Shown: one piece after another, positions 1 to 10,053 of the stretch | How positions within the stretch are numbered: the stretch's first letter is position 1 | Layout of the letters: every line of letters starts with the position of its first letter | DNA from: Ailanthus altissimus | Lineage: Eukaryota > Streptophyta > Magnoliopsida > Sapindales > Simaroubaceae | Length of the DNA: 64,000 nt | NCBI GenBank assembly: GCA_946807835.1 | Contig: OX327706.1 | Location: 23,239,001-23,303,000 of the forward strand | Direction: 5' to 3' | Position numbers and translations under genes: made by a program | The notes under the pieces: generated by a model | The model's database searches: none | Told to the model about the DNA's origin: nothing | The model's input: only the letters and a program-made list of their open reading frames with translations

Positions 1-1077
1 TCTAATTGTCCCAATGACAAAAGATTCTTCTTGAGGCCGTTCACATGCCGCACCTCCTGGATAATACGAACAGTACCATCGTACATCTTCATCTTGATGG
101 ATCCTACTCCAGCGATTTCCAAAGCATGATCGTTCCCCATATATACAGATCCTCCAGAGGTAGGTTCATATTGATGGAACCATTCTCTTTTAGAGGTCAT
201 GTGCCATGTAGCTCCAGAATCCATGAGCCATAAATCAGAAAACCGTTTTCTGCTTTCAACAATTGTTGCTGCCTCGCTGTATAAAATTTCACCATCATCT
301 GAGGTGCTTGCAATATTCCCTTGAGGTTTGTCCTTTGCACTTTTCTTCAATCCTTTTTCAGATGACCTTTCTTGTCACAATGGTAGCATTTGACGTTCTT
401 TTTACTTCTGGATTTTGGTCTACCATGATTTTGACTCTCACTGGGGCCACGTTCTGTTGATCTACCTCTCATCATTATCAAAGCTTCTGCTTGCTGCGAA
501 CATTCCTGTTTGTCTTCTTTATTTTTTCGTCTTCGTTCTTCTCCCAATACAGCAGCTATAACATCATCGAAGACTAAGAATTTTGTTAGGATATTATTCG
601 TCAAGTTGATGATGAGTTGATCATACGAATCTGGTAGGCTTTGAAGTAAAATCTCCGTACGTTCACCTGCCTCTATTTTATGCCCCAAGGAAGTGAGTTG
701 GGAAAATAGAGTATTTAACGTGTTGATGTGCTCTGTTACTGAAGTGGATTCTGCCATTAGAAGAGTATACAATCTCCTTTTTAAGAAGATCTTGTTGTGC
801 AAAGATTTGGCCTTATACAATTTTATGAAAGTATCCCAGATCTCTTTTGCTGTCTTCTTTTCCGCTACACTGGATAGCACATTATCAGTAAGTGTTAGAT
901 GCAGATCAGCAACTGCATTACCGTCAATCTCATTCCACTTGATATCATCAGTAATACCAACGAGTCTTTCATCAATCGCTTCTAAGCACTTGTTTTTCCT
1001 TAAAATTGCCTTATTTTTATTTTCCACAATGTAAAATTACCTCCATTGAACTTCTCAACTTCGTATTTTGCCGCCAT
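1..1077 (-). pseudogene. Copia gag-protease, frameshifted
   Basis: The natural start is the ATG at 1077, opening with the MAAKYEVEKFNGG type of N-terminus common in plant Copia gag. The frame is lost after about 18 codons by an apparent 1-nt deletion near 1020 and resumes in another frame to about 347. That stretch carries the UBN2-type gag domain and a CCHC zinc knuckle (CYHCDKKGH). A second apparent 1-nt deletion near 338 shifts the frame again; beyond it the aspartic protease motif LMDSGATWHM (around 225-190) and a GAG-pre-integrase segment (HVNGLKKNLLSLGQL, around 45-3) are readable. The gene is therefore non-functional as it stands, unless the two lesions are assembly errors. Confidence 0.85.
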
Positions 1078-1245
1078 TGCTTTTCACTACGAACTGCTTT
1101 CTGCTAGGATCGGCTCCCACTGTTTCACATAAATAGTAACCGTATGGATGAACAGTAACTGTATGTATAAATAGTAACTGTATATATGAATAGTAATTGT
1201 ATATGTGAATAGTGACCCCATTCAACCAGAAGCTCTGATACCACT

Positions 1246-1622
1246 TGTTAGGAATTGAGGGATGATGCAGGGTCGCAGCTAAAGTGAAATTGAGAAAAAT
1301 AATAAAAATAAAAATAAGACAAAACACAAGTTTACGTGGTTCGGCTTTTAGCCTACGTCCACGGGCGAAGATAGAAGAATCTCTTACTATTAAAATGGAG
1401 AATACAAGTATTGTAGTGTTTTAGCCTCACAAACCTAAAATCTCAATACACCCAATTCTTTCAAATCACTCAAAAAATACAAATTCTCTCAAAATTATAT
1501 TTTTTAAAATAAAATTATGAATTATTAAACTCTCCTATTTACAGAGAAAATTTAATATGATGGACAGCTAAAAAATGATTATCCACCATAATTAAATTTA
1601 TTGTTAGCACCGTATGCCAACA
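1246..1622 (-). repeat. 5' LTR of the left-edge Copia element
   Basis: On the minus strand the LTR starts TGTTGG and ends CCTAACA, giving inverted TGTT/AACA termini, and is followed directly by the primer-binding site. Its R/U5 part contains the block TTTACGTGGTTCGGC, also seen in variant form in the solo LTR at 17450-18343. The outer boundary at 1622 is set from the terminal motif only. Confidence 0.75.
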
Positions 1623-1774
1623 ATTAGGTAGTTAGCACAACAATAACAAACGTTGCAGTCTATTTATAATAAAAAAAGAGAGAATGAATTCCAGGAATTA
1701 CAAAATGAATCCACTTTGTAGAACGGATTTAATGTTAAAAAGTGAATAACTAATAAAAATAAAACAAAATAAAC

Positions 1775-2271
1775 CTAAGGTAAAGCAGCAGCAGAAAGGT
1801 CCTTCAATGAAACACCAAAATCAAGTCTTGCAAATAAAAAAAGTCCCAGAGCAGCAAGAGTAGATGCCACAGCTATTCCCTTGTTGATGTTTTTGTTCGG
1901 AAATTCGGTAAACCCAGGATCAGAGGACGAGCTTGTACCTTGGCTACTACTTGTGCTATCACTGATTGAATTTGAACCAGTCTCAACAACTGCTTTCCCC
2001 TGCAGCCGACAAGAACTAAGTGATTCGCCAATCAATTACGTTATCTCCTTTAACTTGAAGTTGAAAGCTAAAAAAAGAAAAAGGGAAAAACGACACACCG
2101 TTTCGGTTTCAGCTGGATTAGGGGCGTTTGGCAAGCTAAAATTTTGGGAAATCCCCGAGTCCTGGGTTGAGTATAAATAGAGGTTTTAATGAGTTGCGGA
2201 AGTTGATGAAGAGTGTGAAAAGATGACCGGAATCTATGAAACCCAACTGGGTTGGAACAAACACGAGCCAT
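1775..2271 (-). pseudogene. HCF164-like thylakoid thioredoxin, 5' exons only
   Basis: Two exons are recognisable. Exon 1 (2271-2099) starts MARVCSNPVGF and looks like a chloroplast transit peptide. A short intron (2098-2000, GT...CTGCAG, 99 bp) leads to exon 2 (1999-1778), which has a Ser-rich linker, the FPNKNINKG motif, a hydrophobic membrane anchor and RLDFGVSLKDLSAAALP. HCF164 is a thylakoid-anchored thioredoxin-like protein needed for cytochrome b6f assembly, and this matches its N-terminal third. The thioredoxin domain with its WCEVC-type active site is absent from the window. Exon 1 needs a frameshift after ILACQ to stay open, and exon 2 runs into a TAG with no clean splice donor. The rest may lie beyond the retrotransposon to the left, or this may be a truncated copy. 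Confidence 0.65.
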
Positions 2272-2999
2272 GGACTTTGAGAAAGAGGAGGATATTCTCT
2301 ATTTGAGTTTACGACTTCCCAGTAATTGACAGTTTTAACTTAAAAAAGCGTCCAAAAGCACTTGTCGTACAATTTGCTTCTACTTATCCGGTGGACGAGT
2401 CGATAATAAGGAAAATATCATCCGCCCGCTTTTAAATTCGAGTAAATGTAACTCGTGCAACTCAAAATCTTGCTTGCCTGTCAAGACCGTAATCTTGTCA
2501 GAGCCACATTTTGTCTAAATATCTCTCTATTTCACTTAAACTATTTTATTATTTTGTTTACATAAATAAATTGACGTAGAATTCAAGTTAATGAATTGTT
2601 GTCAAAAACCGACTATGACTATAAGTTCTTGTTAAGTCTTTTCTTTGTGATTCATCAAATCCTTCCTAATTCTCATTAAATTCTGTCCAAATTCTGTCCA
2701 AAAGGTGATTCATGGCTGAAAATACAAACTTTTATAAAGTCAATAAAAATTTAGCTTACAAATCTTTTTTATAAGTAACATAAAGTTATTCCAAAAAAAT
2801 GTAACTTGGTTTTATTCGATTTTAATGATTTGACTTAATTAAAATACAAGTAATTTGACCGATTGAATTTTACTTTTTACATTAATCTTCTTTTCCTTTT
2901 TTTTGCAATAAATTCTCATAAACAATTCGATTTTTTGAAGTACAATTCATTATTTCCAGTAACATACAAATTTATCAAAACATTGCGTTAAATACAAAA
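2272..2999. other. intergenic, AT-rich
   Basis: No reading frame or RNA gene is recognisable. The part next to 2272 would hold the promoter of the HCF164-like fragment. An imperfect direct repeat (AATTCTGTCCAA twice) sits near 2680-2700. Confidence 0.5.
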
Positions 3000-3009
3000 T
3001 TAAAATCCT

Positions 3010-3427
3010 CGTGATTATCGTGCTTAAGGAATCAGGACCCAAGATGCCGTTAACAACCGAAGTAGCAACCAACACTCCAACGACTTGGGCTCCCGCAACC
3101 GCTCCCGCCAAAACCACTCGTTGTCGTTTCGATCTCTCTCTCCACCGTTTCGATCCTTTTCTCAGCTTCCTTCGCAATCTCCGCCGCATCCTCCTCTGCT
3201 TTCTTCAGATTCTTCTTTAAACCGAACAGCGGTATGTCTTCCGCCAACGACGCCAACTCTCTGGCCGTTGAAATCGGCATTGCCGTCAACGTAAACCGTT
3301 ATAAGTTCCTACGGCTGGAGTGAGGTGCCGGCACTGGTTTAGGAGCGTGCGCCTTACAACAGACAGGGTGCGCAGTGGGCACACGAGGGAGTGGGAAGAG
3401 TAAAGACGAAGAGATTGTGGAAGCCAT
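3010..3427 (-). pseudogene. small chloroplast-targeted protein, broken
   Basis: The reading starts at the ATG at 3427 (MASTISSSLLFPLPRVP), a Ser-rich transit-peptide-like N-terminus ending in SSRRNL. It then meets an in-frame TAA at 3301-3299. The same frame continues with MPISTARELASLAEDIPLFGLKKNLKKAEEDAAEIAKEAEKRIETVERE, shown here only by its opening and the Lys/Glu/Ala-rich helical stretch. The frame is lost around 3125 and the conserved C-terminus (GAQVVGVLVATSVVNGILGP) is in another frame to about 3018. I recognise this as a plant chloroplast protein family of unknown function with that conserved ending. One stop plus one frameshift argue for a dead copy, although sequencing errors could mimic this. 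Confidence 0.65.
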
Positions 3428-4045
3428 GGCTCTGCGCCTCTCACTGATTGCCAAGTGAAGTCTAAAGCGAGTGGTTCACCAATTTCTTTCAGTGGTATGT
3501 ACAAAAGGAGAATTTTGTAAATGCACTACAAAAATGAGAAAACTGAAAACTAGTTCTAAAAATGAACGGAAAAGACTAGTTTAACCTTCCAATTCTGCTT
3601 TTCTTCTTCTACATAAATTACGTGGCAAAAATCTCAAATGGACTCTTAATCACTTAATTAGATTGAATATGTTTAACAATTTACATAATTAATATAAAAC
3701 ATCAAAAAAAAAAAATGAGGTGCAAAATATCTGTTAATTATATGGAAACGGAATTCCATGGAATAAGATAATTTTATGTGATAAAGAATCTTATCTTTTT
3801 TTGCGCGGTAAGATTTTTGTTATTTTATCGTCATATTTGTTATAAAATACACTGCAAATTCATAAACCAAGGAATTATTTTAAGCAATACGACGTCGTTT
3901 CTCACATAAATAACATTGAAAAACAACTGTTTTCGCGGGGTAATATAACATTCATATACGACGTCGTTCCTCGTACCTTGGATTCTTGTCCTCTGTCATA
4001 TGATTTCCCCTCCATTTTAAAAAACTTTTAACTGAAACGAAGCAA
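3428..4045. other. intergenic between divergent genes
   Basis: About 600 AT-rich bases separate the minus-strand pseudogene from the plus-strand NASP gene, so they hold both upstream regions. TTACGTGGC (near 3617) is an ACGT-core element. TACGACGTCGTT occurs in near-identical form near 3888 and 3957; ACGACGTCGT is a palindrome with a CGTCG core and may be part of the NASP promoter. Confidence 0.45.
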
Positions 4046-7000
4046 ATGGTGGAAGAAGGTTCGGTGACGATGACGGAGCAAAGCGCGAAACCTGCAGGAA
4101 CCCTAGAGAACACCCAGAACTCAGTGGATGCCACTATTGAATCTGCTGCTGAGGGCGGCACCGAGTCGAACTGCAACAACAACAACGGTGAAACTTCCGG
4201 TGTCAGCGCCGACCGAGAACGAGAGAAGACGGTGGAGTTTTCGGACGAGTTGATGGAGAGAGGAAGTAAAGCTTTGAAAGAAGGTGATTTTGGCGAGGCT
4301 GCTGAGTGTTTTAGCCGCGCTTTGGAGATAAGGTTAGGGTTTCGTTTCGATTTTGATGATTTTGCCAAGTACAAATTGAAACTTGTACTTACGGTGACCG
4401 AGTTGTTTATTTCATATTTGTAATTATTGTTTATTTTGCGCATACGGAGTTGAAGTAATGTGTTTGTAAATATAGGGCCTAAACCCTTTGTTAGGTTAGT
4501 GAATTCATGTTTGTGTCTGTGTTAAGACGAGTTAGGGTTATTGGAAGTAATTATACGTTAATGCCATGTGCAAATCTGAGCTTGGTTATTATGTTTTGTA
4601 GTAAAGAACATTATTTCCTTGGTGTTGGTTGGATGTCACGTTTGGGCATTCACATATAATAGAAATTAGCAAATATTAAATTCTATCATGTAAAATGAAT
4701 CATTTCATACGTTTATTATATGTATATCTCTCATTTGACTGATGGCGTGTTAAGGTATGTCTCTGGCATTCTAAAAAGCCTGTTCAAATAAGGAAAATTG
4801 TTTTCAAGTATTTGCCTGAAACACATATGATTGCCCATTGAATCATAAAGTGCTTAAGGCGCTTCGTACAGGACTTGATAGGTACTATTTTATTTCTAGG
4901 TCAGAAAAGAAGCCTCTAAAGTGCTTCTGTGAGAAGCCCTTGATAGGAGTTTTCTAGAATGTGATTTAATTGCATTTTCCCTTTCATATAAAAGTGTTGC
5001 TTTAAGAGTATATTGAAGCACACCCTGAATATGTTTTGAAGTAAAGCTTTTGGCATTGGGTTTTGTTTTCTAATATAGTTTAGTAATCTTTGAAATTCTA
5101 TTTTTAACATTAGGGTTGCACATTATGGTGAACTTGCTCTTGAGTGTGTAAATGCCTATTATCAATATGGGTGTGCACTGCTATACAAAGCACAAGAGGA
5201 GACAGATCCATTGGTTTCTGTGCCCAAAAAAAGGGGTGAATCACAACAAAGCTCTGATAAAGATGAATCTGTTAAGAATGCTGTGAATGGGGAAACATCT
5301 GTAGCTTCTGGTTCAAGTAATACCGAACAGGATGGCATTTCAAACAATCAGGATGGAAAGCCAGATGATGGTTTGTATTTTTCTTTAGGTGCTTTTGACT
5401 AAGTTATTGTTTATTGTATTAGATTATATCTGTTAATCATTTGGCTACTTGTTGGTACTTATGAATGGACTTACACATGATTATGATTCAATTTTCCTAT
5501 GGTAATTTATCATTTGTAATTTGATACCTCATCTATGAACAATGGGCATTTTGAAAGACTGTTGACATACCACAATCCTTTTCCAATACTCCACATTGGT
5601 TGTCAGAATGCTTTTTCCTTTCTTCTCAATGAGAGGGACTTTATGATGACAATGGTTGATAGTTTGGATGGTTAGTAAACATACAATTCAGAGTTGTCTT
5701 GCAACTTCACCTTCATTTTCAACTGGGTTCAGTATAAGTTCAATGTTGCAATTTATTCTTACGATCAATATTGTGACCTACCCGCTTCAAAAAATTTCCT
5801 GTCTCATTGTTAGTTATCCTGATAAAAATGCTACAACAATCAATGTTTGTACTCAAAGTTTTATCCTTTCCTGTTTTAATTTATTACTCATCACATGAAT
5901 TGGGTTTGAAACTTAGCTTTGTTTTTGTTAAGTAATAAATTTTATTGTGAATGAATAGTGCTGATGTTGAACCCTTACATTTTCAATAATTTAAAAAAAA
6001 ATTCAATTGATTTCCCTGCAATATTAACTGGTATGAATTTTTCATCTGCTGCTATATATTCCTTTTTTTTAAAAAAAAATTCAAACAATTTATAATGAAG
6101 ATTTTTGCATGTTTGAATATCATGCAATTGTTTGAAAATCTATGATCAACAGGGAATAAATCAGTGGTATATAAAAGGCTCTTGAGGTACCCTTTCTTCG
6201 GATGATGTGAGATATAGATAGTAACTAAATTTGCCTCCCAAATTTTTTTTGGATAAGTCCTTGAAGAAGTCCCACATGCCTTCTAATATTCTGAGTTTTT
6301 CATAATTGTCATCATATTTTTCAGACATTGTTTATGTTATTATGCTTGCTGATTTGATTTGTTGCAGCACTGGTTGGGAAAGATGAGGAGGAAGCTGAAG
6401 AAGGTAGTGATGATGAGGACCTGGCTGAAGCAGATGATGATGAGTCTGATCTGGATTTGGCATGGAAAATGCTAGATCTTGCAAGGGCAATTGCTGAAAA
6501 ACAGTCTGGTGACACAATGGAAAAAGTGGACATATTATCAGCACTGGCCGAAGTTGCATTGGAAAGAGGTTTGTTGTTGTATTTACTCATTGATTTTAAC
6601 TGATGCTTAAATCCTCTTTTTTTATTATATTATTATTATCATTTTATTCTTTTCATTTTCTGGACTAAATTTCTGTAATGCATGTTGCAGAGGACATTGA
6701 AACTTCTCTTAATGACTATCAGAAAGCACTAACTATATTAGAACGGCTGGTTGAACCTGACAGTCGACACATAGCTGAACTGTATCTTTTTCAATGAACC
6801 AATTTCTGGAAATCTTTCCTTGTTACTTTATTTGGGTTTTTCACTGACTACCTTAATTCTACTATTTAGAAATTTCCGTATATGCTTATGTCTTGAGATT
6901 GGCTCCAAGCCTCAGGAAGCGATTCCATACTGCCAGCAGGCTATATCCATTTGCAAATCACGGGTACAGCGGCTTATGAATGAAGTAAGGAGTTCCATGG

Positions 7001-7560
7001 AGTCAGCAACATCATCAGCTGCATCTGAATTAGATGATGGCATCCAGCAGTCTTCCAATGGTTTGCAAAATGATAAACTTCTGAAAGACAAGGAAGCAGA
7101 GATCGAAACACTCTCTGGCCTCTCTGGAGACCTGGAAAAAAAGGCAAGTCCAATTAGAATTCCTATTAAGAAACTATCATTGATACATTAACTTTCGGTA
7201 GTTAATAGTACATTCTTTGATCTGCAGCTTGAAGATTTACAGCAGCTAGTCCTGAACCCAAAGTCAATTCTCACAGAAATCCTGGGGATGGCATCTGCCA
7301 AGGTAAAAGCCAATGAGAAGAGTGCCTCTTCAGCTGCTATGAGCTCTTCATGGATTGGTACTGCTCAAAGCAGTGGAGGTTTTGATTCTCTTACTGTTTC
7401 CACTGCTCACACTAGTGGAGCTGCTGGAGTCACCCATCTTGGAGTTGTGGGAAGAGGAGTCAAGCGAGTGTCAATGAGCACAGGCTCAGCAGAATCCAGC
7501 CCAATGAAGAAACCCACGTTAGACCCTCCATCTGACAAAGGAGATGGGAGTGTCTGTTGA
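4046..7560 (+). CDS. NASP: NASP-type histone H3 chaperone (SHNi-TPR), 6 exons
   Basis: Exons 4046-4332, 5114-5370, 6368-6568, 6691-6781, 6870-7143 and 7228-7560 join in frame to a 480-residue protein, close to the usual plant NASP length. It starts with a disordered acidic N-terminus. TPR1 follows (about residues 70-115, GSKALKEGDFGEAAECFSRALEIR then HYGELALECVNAYYQYG, split by intron 1). Next come a Ser/Asp linker, an Asp/Glu-rich acidic segment (about 185-205) inserted in a TPR as is typical of the NASP/Hif1/Sim3 family, and further TPRs (LNDYQKALTILERL; PQEAIPYCQQAISICKSR). The tail has basic patches (GRGVKRV, SPMKK) that may be a nuclear signal. NASP proteins bind and shelter histone H3-H4 in the nucleus. 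Intron 5 has a GC donor (AAG/GCAAGT); the others are GT-AG. The start is the first in-frame ATG and fits the acidic N-terminus. Confidence 0.93.
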
Positions 7561-8769
7561 TGGTTCTTGATTTAGCTGGTCCACAATGTGATACTCTTTC
7601 TGAGTTCAAACTAATTGTGTTCTGGGGGGTCTTTTGAAGCTTACCAATTTAACTGATGACAACATGGATCCTTGTTAGCTGCTTACTAGACCCCGGGATA
7701 ATTTGCTGTGCTTGTTGTTCCAGGTAGGTTTCCTTGGGATTTTTTGTGCGACTTTAATGAATAGTACTTCTGTTGCATCTTAATGTTGTATTCTCTGCAT
7801 GGAAGAATAGATATTTCTAATGTCTGTTAATCGAAATGAGTCAATTGACTCAATGTTGTGATGGTCTTAAGGTGTCCTAGCACTAATTACACACACACAG
7901 GAGTATTTCTGTTCCAAATTGGGTTTTTGTGTGATGTCATACTGAGCTTTGCTTATGCCGGAATTAGAATTATCATATCATTTATCTGGTCATTTCCCCA
8001 TTACAATTCCTTGAAGTTACCAATGCCGGCTGCCCATCTTTTTATGGAAAGCTGCATGGTGTGCTAAACAATTGTTCTCAACATATCTCTACAAGGCATT
8101 TTAAGGGGGCATCAGTTGATGATTTTTTGTGTGATGGGTGTCTGATGTGACAATCTCAGCCCTATCAAATGGAATACACTGTTGAGTAATTTTTGGTGTT
8201 ATTGTTGGAAGGAGTAGGTTTTTAGGTGAGAAATTGTGACCATGATCATTTATCATTTTTATTCCAAGTTAAAGTTGTGGATTGAGTTTGATTTTGCAGT
8301 TAACTAACGAGCGGGTTAAAGTGATTGAAAAAATTTTGGTTGGCGAGAACGTGGATGGTGACAACAAAAGAGATGTACATGAATTAAAATGAGGACACAA
8401 GTAAAACCTAACTAATATGATCCACATAATAGAACAATTGTTTTTTGTACTGATGTATAACCTGGTCACATGAAAATTGTTGGTGATAGTAGACGAAATA
8501 GGTTGTCATTAGTGCCAAAGCAACCTGATTCTCCTCACAAAACAACGAAGAAAAGGTGTCAAATCGTTGGACATTGAAACAAACGGCGAGAGGCATCTCC
8601 AAAACGATAACCTCAAGAGTAGGGTGGTTGGCTGTATCATTAAGTATCAGCATACACATGAGAAAATGGTGATGATATCAAAGTGATAGCATTGTTATAA
8701 ATAAAATTAAAAAAAAAAAACGTTGGAAGAGAGAGTGGGGTGAGGCGTGAGTCGCAAAAGAAAGAAAGA
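7561..8769. other. NASP 3' UTR and intergenic
   Basis: The first few hundred bases are probably the NASP 3' UTR. The rest has only short frames with no recognisable product. The last 100 bases are purine-rich (GGAAGAGAGAG, GAAAGAAAGAA) and form the leader of the next gene. Confidence 0.4.
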
Positions 8770-9128
8770 ATGTGTTTTAGGGTGGATTGCAAGCAATGTG
8801 GGAAATACTCATGGGGAGGATGCGGCAGGCACCTTGCCACCGTCTATGCCAGCATAGAGAGTGGCAAGCACTGCATGTGCCGCTCCTGGCCTGGCCTCGT
8901 CATCCCAATCCCAACCCCTCACGCTCACAACCCTTCTCAGCAACAACCCGGGCCTTCTGCTTCAACAACCACTGGTATCTTTCTTTAAATTTTGCCACAT
9001 CTTTTGCCAAATAAACACTACCCTTTTTGGATATTAATTATTAATTAGGAAGCTCCTAGATCTCGATCAGATTAGTTCGTTCGGATATTTACACCAAATT
9101 TATTGGCTGATTTACTATCAAATTGTTT

Positions 9129-9167
<39 letters not shown>

Positions 9168-10053
9168 ACAAACTTATCTACACGGGGGATTCAAATCCCT
9201 TCTTTTTCTCTAAGAGAGGTGAGAAACAATCCCATTATGGGTGGTTGCAAATATATGATAACAAATTATGAAATTTTTGTTCGAATTGTGAGTTGTAGGC
9301 ATTGGACTGATGATATCATGTCGTATATGTATCTAAATTATAGGCTCATAGATAGATCAAACAATAGTTGGTTGTTGTAGACTCTGATATCATCATCAGT
9401 GTTTGTCGTATCGGGAAGTAATTCGAAAAAAAAATTGTCACTTTGTGTTGAAGAGTGGCATATGGCATATGGCATATGGCATAAAGCCTTAATAGCTAAT
9501 GTCTCAGTCTGTATATATATTTTTTCATTGATTGAGATAGATTTTATCTCTGAACGTGACCCTCTCATTTCTCATTTCTATATTCTAAATCTTAACCACT
9601 TGGGTTTCTTTTTGCAAATAAATAATAGTATGAGGATAAGACTTAAGAGAACTGCACCTGCAAATCAAATCGTAAACAGAGTATTCCTAATTTGATTTTG
9701 ACTGTGATTGTGTCAATCAAGTTTATGTATTTTTATATCCTAATAATATACGAGGCGTTGGAAGTTTAGTATTGATTTTGCATTTCAGATTTATTCCTTA
9801 TCATTGGGTCAATAATCGGATCGTTTTCACAAACACATCAATCCAAAATGTTAAATCTTGCTTGGAATTTGAATCCACGAAGTTGCAGAATAAGGACAAA
9901 ATCTAAAGTTTTTTGAAGCTAACGCAAAATCGCTTTAGATAAATTTTGTTTGATAAGAATATGATAGCACACTGATGGGTGCTTTACTGCTTTTATGTTT
10001 AATTTTTTGCAGGCAACTCAAGATCTGAAAGTGCTTCGGATGCTGGCCAGTAG
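8770..10053 (+). CDS. small Cys-rich plant protein of unknown function, 2 exons
   Basis: Exons 8770-8974 and 10013-10053 join in frame (phase 1, GT-AG) to an 81-residue protein. The N-terminal half reads MCFRVDCKQCGKYSWGGCG, followed by RHLATVYASI and KHCMCRSWPG. It has two CxxC-like pairs (CKQC, CMC) plus further Cys, consistent with a small zinc-binding fold. I know this pattern from an uncharacterised plant family with the MC-x-V-x-C-x-x-C-GK-x-x-WGGCG signature. The C-terminal third is low-complexity Pro/Gln/Ser, ending SASDAGQ. There is no signal peptide or membrane segment. The 1 kb intron holds an AT microsatellite and a short tandem repeat. Function and partners are unknown. Confidence 0.8.
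9132..9163. repeat. (AT)n microsatellite
   Basis: About 16 uninterrupted AT units lie within the intron of the small Cys-rich protein gene. The length is likely to be polymorphic. Confidence 0.95.
9456..9483. repeat. three-copy 8-bp tandem repeat GGCATATG
   Basis: The unit GGCATATG is repeated three times in a row and followed by a partial fourth copy (GGCATAAA), inside the same intron. Confidence 0.85.

Larger units (their letters stand above)
1..1622 (-). mobile_element. Copia LTR retrotransposon, 5' part, cut by left window edge
   Basis: A Ty1/Copia element lies on the minus strand. Reading leftwards it shows a 5' LTR (1622 down to 1246), a primer-binding site matching initiator Met-tRNA (TGGTATCAGAGC type, about 1241-1230), then gag and the start of pol. 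It runs off the left edge, so integrase, reverse transcriptase and the 3' LTR are not visible and no target-site repeat can be checked. The LTR lies about 150 bp beyond the last recognisable HCF164-like exon, so the element probably landed in or beside that gene. Confidence 0.9.

Noticed and set aside
9182..9240. tRNA-like B-box text (GGGGGATTCAAATCCC) in the small-protein intron
   Set aside because: No acceptor stem or A box at the right distance; it looks like a chance palindrome or an old transposon remnant.
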